DNA from: Gammaproteobacteria bacterium
Lineage (GTDB): Bacteria; Pseudomonadota; Gammaproteobacteria; Steroidobacterales; Woeseiaceae
Direction: 5' to 3'
Length of the DNA stretch: 15,648 nt
Assembly (NCBI GenBank): GCA_029881015.1
Contig: JAOUNK010000033.1
Span: forward strand, 1 to 15,648
The position numbers and the translations under genes are program-made. Shown in pieces: positions 1 through 10,000 of the stretch (within the stretch, counting starts at the first letter, position 1; the number at the start of each line of letters is the position of its first letter). The notes below the pieces were generated by a model. The model worked only from the letters and a program-made list of their open reading frames with translations. It was not told where the DNA came from and did not search any database.

Positions 1-104
1 CACGACACGTAGTCGCGTGCCGCCTGCTTCTCGGCCTCGGCCGCCGCCTCGTTAAGGTAAAGATTCTTCAGCTCGCCGCCATGCGGCTCTTTGAACGCGC
101 CCAT
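1..104 (-). CDS. sat: Probable sulfate adenylyltransferase (ATP sulfurylase), N-terminal fragment
   Basis: The first 34 residues of a minus-strand gene are visible; the rest lies beyond the left window edge. The ATG at 104-102 has an AGGA ribosome binding site 8 nt upstream (in 105-118). The peptide begins MGAFKEPHGGELKNLYLNEA, followed by an Ala/Glu-rich helix that ends DYVS. From memory of the family, PHGG-x-L-x-NL followed by a charged helix is the usual opening of single-domain bacterial ATP sulfurylases, which make adenosine 5'-phosphosulfate from sulfate and ATP, or run in reverse in sulfur oxidisers. No catalytic motif (such as the HxxH nucleotide-binding motif) is in view, so the name rests on the N-terminus only. 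It lies downstream of ssb on the same strand, but a hairpin terminator separates them, so it is probably transcribed on its own. Confidence 0.6.
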   Translation of the reverse strand, partial: MGAFKEPHGGELKNLYLNEAAAEAEKQAARDYVS

Positions 105-130
105 TGTCTAGATCCTGTGTAGAAATCAGT

Positions 131-166
131 AAAGCCGCGCAGGCAAGTGATAACCCGCGCGGCTTT
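131..166 (-). terminator. Hairpin terminator after ssb
   Basis: A perfect 10-bp inverted repeat, AAAGCCGCGC at 131-140 and GCGCGGCTTT at 157-166, encloses a 16-nt loop. The GC-rich core is flanked by A3 and T3 within the stem, as in bidirectional Rho-independent terminators. The U-tract after the stem is short on the minus strand (TTTACTG), so termination may be partial. It sits 26 nt past the ssb stop codon and before the ATP sulfurylase start. Confidence 0.6.
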
Positions 167-192
167 GAAATTGCGAATAGGTGGGACTCTTC

Positions 193-654
193 CTAGAACG
201 GAATATCGTCGTCGAAGTCATCGGGACCCGGCGCGGGTGGCGTATTGCCGCCGCCTTGCTGGCCACCGCCGGAGCCTCCGCCACTCCCGCCGCCAAACGA
301 TCCGCCGCCCGCTCCGCCACGGCCGCCGAGCATCTGCATTTCATCGGCAATGATTTCGGTCGTATAGCGATCCTGGCCATCCTGACCCTGCCACTTGCGC
401 GTGCGCAGCTTGCCCTCGACATAGACCTGCGAACCTTTGCGCAGATACTCGGCTGCGATTTCGGCCAGGCGTCCGAACATGGCTACCTTGTGCCATTCGG
501 TGCGCTCTTTCTGCTCGCCGGTTTGCTTGTCTTTCCACGACTCGTTGGTCGCGACGGTGAAATTGGTGACGGCCGAACCACTCGGCATGTAGCGTGTCTC
601 GGGATCCTGTCCGAGGTTACCGACGAGGATGACTTTGTTGATTCCGCGGGCCAT
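193..654 (-). CDS. ssb: Single-stranded DNA-binding protein SSB
   Basis: A 153-residue SSB, which coats single-stranded DNA as a tetramer in replication, recombination and repair and recruits partners through its C-terminal tip. The OB fold spans about residues 1-110 and opens MARGINKVILVGNLGQDPE. Trp40, Trp54, Phe60 and Trp88 fall at the positions of the DNA-stacking aromatics of E. coli SSB. A glycine-rich linker (about 110-136) leads to the acidic tip DDFDDDIPF, the standard partner-docking peptide. I chose the ATG at 654 because it matches family N-termini and has AGGAG about 5 nt upstream. An in-frame start at 720 would add 22 unrelated residues. The MFS gene upstream lies on the same strand, but a candidate promoter lies between them. 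Confidence 0.97.
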   Translation of the reverse strand: MARGINKVILVGNLGQDPETRYMPSGSAVTNFTVATNESWKDKQTGEQKERTEWHKVAMFGRLAEIAAEYLRKGSQVYVEGKLRTRKWQGQDGQDRYTTEIIADEMQMLGGRGGAGGGSFGGGSGGGSGGGQQGGGNTPPAPGPDDFDDDIPF

Positions 655-693
655 GTTGGCTCCTGTTCTTCTGGGACTGTATTTATAGTATTT

Positions 694-727
694 CGCGGCC
701 CTGGGCCGCGAGAGGGACACTATTGTA
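694..727 (-). promoter_or_regulatory. Candidate ssb promoter with 17-bp palindrome in the leader
   Basis: On the minus strand, TACAAT (plus-strand 722-727) is a good -10 hexamer. The best -35 at proper spacing is weak (TAGCAA, 744-749). Just downstream, at 694-710, is a perfect palindrome: 8-bp arms CGCGGCCC and GGGCCGCG around a single central base. It would lie near the start of transcription, where it could be an operator or a 5' leader structure. The promoter call is tentative; the palindrome itself is plain in the sequence. Confidence 0.35.
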
Positions 728-776
728 GAGCCTGCCCGGGCAATTGCTAGCCCGATTTCGGCGAATAAACGTCAAA

Positions 777-1919
777 TTATTTACGAAAACGACCGAAGCC
801 CTGCAGTGCGAGCCAGATACCGCCCATCAGCGCGCAGACAAAAAACACGTCGGTCGGGCGACCCTGGCCCAGGAACCTTCCGCCAACAAGGCCACCGACA
901 AACGCTCCGAGGAACTGGGCGCTCGAAAACACGCCCAGTGAGGCGCCGCGCACCGCCTCGTCCGCCAGCACCGAGAGCCGGGCGGGCAGCCCTGCCTCGA
1001 GGAAATTGAAGCCCGCGAAAAAGATGACGAGCGCGATGAACACGGGGCCTGCCGAGAAGGAAAAGAACGTCAGCCCGAGCTGCGCGACGACGATCAACGT
1101 GACGGCCAGGCCGATCAGGTGCCCACGTCCCTGGTGATGGTCCCGCATGATCATCGGCACCGCGAGTGCGAGCGACACAATGAGCGCACCGATGTACATC
1201 TTCCAGTGCGCGGTGAGCGGCATCTCGAAACGGTCGTGCAACAATAAGGGCAGCGCCACGAAGGTCGCCGTCATGATGGCGTGCAGCAGGAACACGTAGA
1301 AGTCGATCCGCAGCAGATCGGCGCGAAACGCCGGGACCAGGCTCCAACTCTCGCGGCGCACCGGTCGCGGCATGTCGGGCAGCAGCCTCAACAGCAGTGC
1401 TGCGACCAGTGCCAGCGCGGCGGCCACCCAGAACAGCGCCAGCACGCCGAATTTCGCGGCAATCAACGGTCCCGCGGCAAATGCGAGCATGAAGGACGTA
1501 CCGATGCCGACACCGAATATAGCCATTGACCGGGTACGAACTTCCGGGCGTGTCGCATCGGTGATCAGCGCGCTCAGCGTGGCCGAGATCGCGCCGGCTC
1601 CCTGCAGAAAACGACCGGCGACGACACCATGGATCGAATCGGACATGGCGGCGACGATGCTGCCGGCCGCGAAGATGACCAGTCCACCGACGATGACAGG
1701 GACGCGTCCTATACGGTCCGACAGGGCGCCGAGCGGAATCTGAAAGCCCGCCTGCGTCAGGCCGTAGGCACCAACGGCCAGGCCGATCAGCAGCGGCGTG
1801 GCGCCTTCCAGGTCCCTCGCGTACAGCGACAGGACCGGCAGCAGCGCAAACAGGCCGAACATGCGGATCATCGCGATGAGCGCGACGACGCCAACCGAGC
1901 GGCGCTCGTCGGCGAGCAT
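777..1919 (-). CDS. MFS transporter, drug exporter type (YajR-like without the C-terminal domain)
   Basis: A 380-residue inner-membrane protein of the major facilitator superfamily with about 12 hydrophobic segments, the usual size for the family. MFS motif A, GALSDRIGRVP, is at residues 64-74 in the loop between helices 2 and 3. The second half carries FNFLEAGLPARLS and SSAQFLGAFVGG, typical of the proton-driven efflux branch that includes E. coli YajR; the extra C-terminal domain of YajR is absent. The substrate cannot be told from sequence. The ATG at 1919 (GAGGG about 7 nt upstream) gives an N-terminus that aligns with relatives. A TTG at 1949 with AAGGA 8 nt upstream would add ten residues and is a real alternative. 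It is divergent from uvrA and in line with ssb. Confidence 0.88.
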   Translation of the reverse strand: MLADERRSVGVVALIAMIRMFGLFALLPVLSLYARDLEGATPLLIGLAVGAYGLTQAGFQIPLGALSDRIGRVPVIVGGLVIFAAGSIVAAMSDSIHGVVAGRFLQGAGAISATLSALITDATRPEVRTRSMAIFGVGIGTSFMLAFAAGPLIAAKFGVLALFWVAAALALVAALLLRLLPDMPRPVRRESWSLVPAFRADLLRIDFYVFLLHAIMTATFVALPLLLHDRFEMPLTAHWKMYIGALIVSLALAVPMIMRDHHQGRGHLIGLAVTLIVVAQLGLTFFSFSAGPVFIALVIFFAGFNFLEAGLPARLSVLADEAVRGASLGVFSSAQFLGAFVGGLVGGRFLGQGRPTDVFFVCALMGGIWLALQGFGRFRK

Positions 1920-1961
1920 GGTAATGCCCTCGGGCTTTTCTGATTCCAAAGCGTGCTTCCT

Positions 1962-1991
1962 TTGCGCCGCGGAGGCGCGGCGGCGTATATT
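1962..1991 (+). promoter_or_regulatory. Candidate uvrA promoter with dyad between -35 and -10
   Basis: TTGCGC (1962-1967) and TATATT (1986-1991) are separated by 18 bp and lie 35 bp before the uvrA start codon. The -10 is good and the -35 is weak. The spacer holds an inverted repeat, CGCCGCG (1965-1971) and CGCGGCG (1976-1982), with a GAGG centre. A protein bound there would block RNA polymerase. No LexA box (CTGT-N8-ACAG) is seen in this interval. Confidence 0.35.
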
Positions 1992-2025
1992 AGCAGGTTG
2001 TTCGGCCTCGACTTAAATCTCCCTG

Positions 2026-4887
<2,862 letters not shown>

Positions 4888-5720
4888 GTCCGTTCGCAGG
4901 TACAGCGACGGCTCGATGAGCTCGAGTTCCATCAGCAGGAAACGGCCGTCGGGCCCGCGCACCCAGTCTCCCCTGCCGTAGACAGGCCGCGGATCGACAT
5001 GCGAAAACACCCGGCGGGCGACATCCAGCAAGCCGTCGGGTGGTGCGATTGGCCTGATCTCGGCACCGTGTTCCTCCTGGACCCGAAAATCGCCGGCCCT
5101 GGGGGTCTTCAGGATCGCGTGGCTGTACTCACCGCTAAAGAAGAAGAGGGAAAACTCGCCCTCCTCGCAGATACCCTCGATAAACGGCTGCACGATGAAC
5201 GCACGTCCGGCAAAGCATTCAGCCAGGTGTGCGAGTTTGTCACCGGCAACGGGGTTTGTCAGAACGAAGGTATCCTTTGCATTGGCGCCGACGGTTGGCT
5301 TGATGACAAGCTTGTCGACGTCGTGCGCGGCGAAAAAGCCAGGCACACTGCGGGTGTCGAAGTCGTCGTACCAGCTGCTCGGGACGATGTCGTCCCCGCG
5401 CGCCGACACGTCCTTCAGGTAGGACTTGTCGAGATTCCACCGCACGGTGGATAGTTCGTTCAGGAGTACGGCACGGCTCGCGTCGATTCGTTCCAGCACG
5501 CGCAGGAACTCGTCGGGGAATGCCGGGTAGTCCCACGGCACGCAGATGTACACAGCGTCGAACGCGTTCCAGTCGGGGCTGCTGCGCCAGGGCACGCACT
5601 GCACGTCCCAGCCGAGCGCTGCCATCGGCTCCAGGCTCAGGTGAAAATCGGTTACGTAGTCACCCATGTCGTCCATGACGAGGTACGCGGCGCGTTTGTC
5701 GTTCATGCGGTCCTGCTCCG

Positions 5721-6449
5721 CTACTGGCGCTCGGCGGGAGCCTCTTCCGCTCCCGAAAACCTGCCATCGGTAAGGAATGCGATGGTCAGCTCGATCGGCT
5801 CTTGCATACGCATCATGAACGCGTGGGAATGCTCGACCACGACAAAGTCCGTCATGCCTTCGAGCTTGGTGTCCTCCACCGACACGCGCCCGTCATCCGG
5901 ATTGGGCAGAACGGCTGACGTGATCGGGTCGATCGTTCGATTGCCCGCAATGACGCCCAGCTCGAAATCAGCCGGCCCCAGTCTAAGTGGAATGCTGTCC
6001 TCACCTTTGCCCAGCTGCCGACCTGACGGGCCATTGATCCAGTCATAGCCGGGAACGTCGATCATTTCGTCGGCGGCGACACTGCCCTGGTTCGGCGGTC
6101 CGAGCATGACGACGCGACCGAGCTCCGGGATCTCGTTCGTACTCAGGTACTGACGCACCAGGATGCCGCCAAGCGAGTGCGTCACAAAGTGGATTCGGTC
6201 GACACGTTCATGCTCCCGGCAGGCTGCCAGGCCGTCCGGCACCGCGATGTCCGCAAGTTCCTCGATCGTGTGATCACGCGACGGGTAGTCGATATTCGCA
6301 GTAATGAACCCGGCCTGGTCGAGTTCTCTTTGCATCTTGTTCATCGATGTCGCGCCACGCATCAAGCCGTGCAGCAACACCACGCAGTCGTCGGCCTGCG
6401 CGATACCGGCAGACAACAGGAGTACGAGAACCAGGAGCAAGCCTTTCAT
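5721..6449 (-). CDS. Exported alpha/beta-hydrolase (lipase/esterase-like)
   Basis: An alpha/beta-hydrolase of 242 residues from the ATG. Residues 1-19 (MKGLLLVLVLLLSAGIAQA) form a signal peptide with an AQA cleavage site, so the enzyme is probably periplasmic. The following numbers count from a GTG two codons earlier. VVLLHGLMRG (25-34) is the oxyanion region and THSLGG (92-97) holds nucleophile Ser94. DDGRVSVE (187-194) probably supplies the acid, and SHAFMM (210-215) the histidine (His211). This is the layout of small lipases and palmitoyl-thioesterase-like hydrolases; the substrate is unknown. The GTG at 6455 directly abuts the TGA of the upstream YjdF-like gene, so initiation is probably coupled. 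I prefer the ATG at 6449 because it begins a cleaner signal peptide; the choice changes only two residues. Confidence 0.85.
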   Translation of the reverse strand: MKGLLLVLVLLLSAGIAQADDCVVLLHGLMRGATSMNKMQRELDQAGFITANIDYPSRDHTIEELADIAVPDGLAACREHERVDRIHFVTHSLGGILVRQYLSTNEIPELGRVVMLGPPNQGSVAADEMIDVPGYDWINGPSGRQLGKGEDSIPLRLGPADFELGVIAGNRTIDPITSAVLPNPDDGRVSVEDTKLEGMTDFVVVEHSHAFMMRMQEPIELTIAFLTDGRFSGAEEAPAERQ

Positions 6450-6455
6450 AGACAC

Positions 6456-7064
6456 TCAGACATCGCCAACCAGGCCGCGTTCACGTAATTGGCGATCATG
6501 CAGGCGGCTGAGGAGTAGCAGCGCCGCTACCGCACCGAACAGTGCCCATCCCATGTCCGACTGGGTGTCCCACACATAACCCTGCGTCCCGAGGAATGCC
6601 TCCGCGGCCTCGTCGGACAGCAACGCCACCCACCATTCTATGAGTTCATAAAACGCGCTGAAGCCCAGGCAAAAACTGACAATGAAGAAATCACGCCACC
6701 TGGCAGAGTTGAAAACCTGCAGGCGAATCATGAGCTCACGCGCGATCATCGCCGGAATAAACCCTTGTGCGAGGTGCCCCAGCTTGTCGTAATTGTTGCG
6801 TGTCCCATCGACCAGCTCACGCACCCACTCCCCCAGCGGTACTTCCGCATAGGTGTAGTGGCCGCCGATCATCAGGATGACGCAATGCACGAGGATCAGC
6901 ACGTAGACGAGGCTTGTCAGGGGGAAGCGTTCGCGCGTGAACCAGACAACGATGCCACCCAGGACGGCCGGCGCTACCTCGAGGCCCCAGGTGACGGTGT
7001 CCTTTGGCCCGATGCCGGACCACACGAGGACAGCCACGAACGTGCCGATCCAAACCCACCTCAT
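6456..7064 (-). CDS. yjdF: DUF2238 / YjdF-family inner-membrane protein
   Basis: A 202-residue polytopic membrane protein with about six hydrophobic segments. It matches the DUF2238 family (E. coli YjdF) by its conserved polar patches: GGHYTYAEVPLG (67-78), RNNYDKLGHLAQG (89-101), YELIEWW (139-145) and WDTQSDMGW (165-173). The many conserved His, Asp, Glu and Asn residues inside or next to helices suggest a catalytic or metal-binding membrane site, but no activity is established for the family. Its ATG overlaps the stop of the large upstream protein in an ATGA (7061-7064), and its own stop abuts the hydrolase start. It is therefore very probably co-translated with both. An AGGA lies about 9 nt before the start. 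Confidence 0.9.
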   Translation of the reverse strand: MRWVWIGTFVAVLVWSGIGPKDTVTWGLEVAPAVLGGIVVWFTRERFPLTSLVYVLILVHCVILMIGGHYTYAEVPLGEWVRELVDGTRNNYDKLGHLAQGFIPAMIARELMIRLQVFNSARWRDFFIVSFCLGFSAFYELIEWWVALLSDEAAEAFLGTQGYVWDTQSDMGWALFGAVAALLLLSRLHDRQLRERGLVGDV

Positions 7065-10000
7065 CTCATGTCATCCTTTCTCGTCCGCCAGAAACCGTCG
7101 CTGCTGAATTTCTCCCAGACCCACGGCAGCCAGCGCAGCAACGCGAAACTCAACCACAGCGCCCACGCGAGGATAAGCACCTTGTAGATCCAGATGGGCA
7201 TCGTAAACGCGGTCGCAACCGGCAGCACGGAATCACTGCGGTCGGCAAACCAGCCGAGAATCGAGCCGTAGGAACGATGCCCGGTCACGTGCATGTCGGG
7301 TGTGCCCAGCAGCCCCTGCGGCAGCGCGACGGCCACCGCCAGCAGGGCAACGATCGTAATGCCGGCGATGATCACCTGGAGAACATCGAATTTCCACCAG
7401 CTTAAATCGCTACCGGCAATGCGTTCGCGCGCCCCGCAAGCCAGTAGCCAGATCGCGACGAGGGCAAGGACAGGCCAGTTGAAGGTACTGAACCCAAGCC
7501 CCAGCAAGAGCCACTGCCAGCTGTTCAGCGGCGCCAGGCCGGTGCGCCCGAGTAGCAGCGCGAAGACAATCAATACAGCAAGTTCGGACCAGTACAGCAC
7601 TGCGGGTCCGAGCCGCGGCCCGCGCGTCCCGATCAACCACCTGTCCTCCGGCAGCTGCAGCGACATCTCGATATTGCCGGCCGGCGCCCCGAGATCGACC
7701 TCGGGCGTCTTGGTCCGGAAACCCATAGCGCCACTCGATCGCCACGCGACACTGACGGAGTGCTCTCCCGGCAGGATCGGCAATGTGAGCTCGCCGTTCT
7801 CGGCGCGCAACGTCTGATCCCGTCCGTCGATCGTCAGCGACGTCATTTCCGCGTCATCCGGCAGTCGAATGACGTGTTGCGCGCCACGCGTACTGCGGTA
7901 TTGCAGCGCCAGCACCACGTCGCTCGACCGGCTTCCGCGCGTCGTGGTCAATGCGACCGAGTCGAATGCCAGCGTCGATCCTGCACTGGCTTCGGGGCGC
8001 GTTGCCGTCAGCGTCAGTTGTTCACCACCACGTGGATCGAATTCGGCGACGCGCACATCGCTGTTGCTTTCACCGCTGTTGCTCTCGGGCAGACCCTCGA
8101 AAGTGGCGTTCCAGATATTGCCGACGGCAAAGCGCCAGGTTTCTTTCCACGGAACGCCTTGCCCTGCTGTCAGCACCAGGGGCGACTGCCGCGGCAGGTT
8201 CGAGGCCCAGCTCACCGAGTACTGGCGCGGATCCATCGACACCAGGACGTGCTGGTCGGTCACGGTGAAATCACCACTCACAATGGTCTCACCATCGAGT
8301 AACGGCACGTCGAGCGTGAGCGCACCTTGTGCCGGGGCAACACGAGTAACGGTCGTCCGTACGCGCCAGTCGAGGTCCAGCTCAATCGTGCGTTCAATCT
8401 GGGCGAACGGCGGGAAGCGGCTGCTTTCCCACCGCACGACATCGCCGCTCTCGTCGGTCTGCAGGCGTGTCAGTTGCAGCGACCCGGCAAGCAGGCGGCG
8501 ATCCTTGACGCCGGCAACGAGCCAGCCATCGCTTGCGACAGTGACGACGCGAGCTGGTGTCGGGAACGGTACCTCGAGACTATCGACTGCCGGCACCGGA
8601 CCGCGCAGGTCGACTCGATGCCGGCCCGGTTTCATGGATAGCCAGAACGAGCCATTGGCCATTCGCAGGACGCGCGCGTTGCCGGCGCCATTGACCAGGA
8701 CCGCGTCGGGGCGCCAGCCTTGCGCCGAACCCGGCAAGGGTATGCCGACCTCCTCCGTCGCATGAATGTCCAGCGTCATGCTGATCGTGTCGGCGTCGAC
8801 GCTAACCTCGGCAGCCGCGATTTCCGCACAGCGCGGCACGCAGTCGGGCATCTCGAGCAGGCGCTGCTCCAGTTGTCGAAGCAGCTCGGCATCGGGCATC
8901 TGTGCGTCGGCTTGCGGGCTGGCAGCGAGCAGGAACCCGCACAGCAAGACCGCCACTGAACCGGCTGCCTGGCTGCGGCCCAGCACAAGACCACCGGGAA
9001 GCGTCCAGCGGCGATTGACAATCTCTGCCGCAATGACACCGGCGAACAACAGCAGCAGCCCGACCTCGATGAATCGCAGGAGGCTGACCAGCCAGCCTGG
9101 CAGGATAATCAGCCGCATTTGCTGCTCGGCGTCGACGGGCCCGCTCCATTGCAAGGTGTAGTTGTTCCAGCGCCAGGTGGGTATGCCGGGTCCGGCCTGG
9201 ACAATGGCGTTGGGCGCATACCGCGAGAAATTCTGCGGCTGCTTTGCACCGGTCACGACGATTTCCTGGAGTTCGTCCGATGTAGCGGGGACCGACTGAA
9301 CCATCGTACTGACTGCCTTGCGAGCTTTTTGCGCCTCGGCTTCGGCGTCGTACCGGCTATCGGCGGCCCCAAACATGTCGAAGCTCTGCCCCCGATACTG
9401 GGGTTCGAGCTGCGGGTATATCGCGATGCGCAACTGACCTGCGATAAACGGCACGAGCACGATGACGAGTGCTGCGACGCTCAGCAACTGGTAGCTGCGC
9501 ACGATGCGCCGCAGCCAGCCTTCGGGTGCCACGCGCAGCAGGGCGACGGCGATCAACAGGTTCAGCCAGAGCCAGTTGGGCGCCCCTAATTCATGGAAAC
9601 TCAGGACGAGCGCCAGCAGCGCGGCGACGCCGGCGACAGGATTGAACAACCGCCACATCGCGACCGTGATGATCAAGACGAGGAAGAAATCGACCAGCTC
9701 CCATTCGCTCGCCCAGCTTCCGGCGGCGCGATCCACACCGGGTGCCGTAAGCAGCTTGTGTCCCGGCGGCAGATTCAGGCTTGTCTCGACATCCGCGAAA
9801 CGTGCCTGCCAGCCCGTGACGGGCATGGCACCGCGGGTTTCGCTGCGCCCAAGCGCATTCAGGCTCACATCCGTCCGGCGAATCTCCACGCCTGTCTGTC
9901 CTTCGAGCGCACCGTCCGTAATGAGCAGCGCCTCGCCAACCTCCTCGGCTGCAAGCAGGGTGTAGGGGCCGCCCATGTCCAGTCGCCACCCGGTGCGCAT

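Noticed and set aside
105..150. Promoter for the ATP sulfurylase gene (TTGCCT with TCTACA 17 bp apart on the minus strand)
   Set aside because: The -10 matches only three of six bases and the -35 lies inside the terminator hairpin; too weak to list.
283..327. Short GC-rich repeats (Gly-Gly-Ser coding) as a possible DNA repeat element
   Set aside because: They encode the glycine-rich linker of SSB and are explained by protein composition.
677..692. LexA-like box (CTGTATTTATAG...) upstream of ssb
   Set aside because: Only the left half matches CTGT-N8-ACAG; the right half is TATT, so it is a half-site at best.
781..1347. 188-codon minus-strand frame within the MFS gene
   Set aside because: Arg/Ala-rich frame-shifted reading of the transporter; the transporter frame has motif A and proper helices.
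7869..8765. 298-codon plus-strand open frame inside the large envelope-protein gene
   Set aside because: Ser/Arg/Thr-rich translation without domains, antisense to a gene with clear structure; a shadow frame of GC-rich coding DNA.
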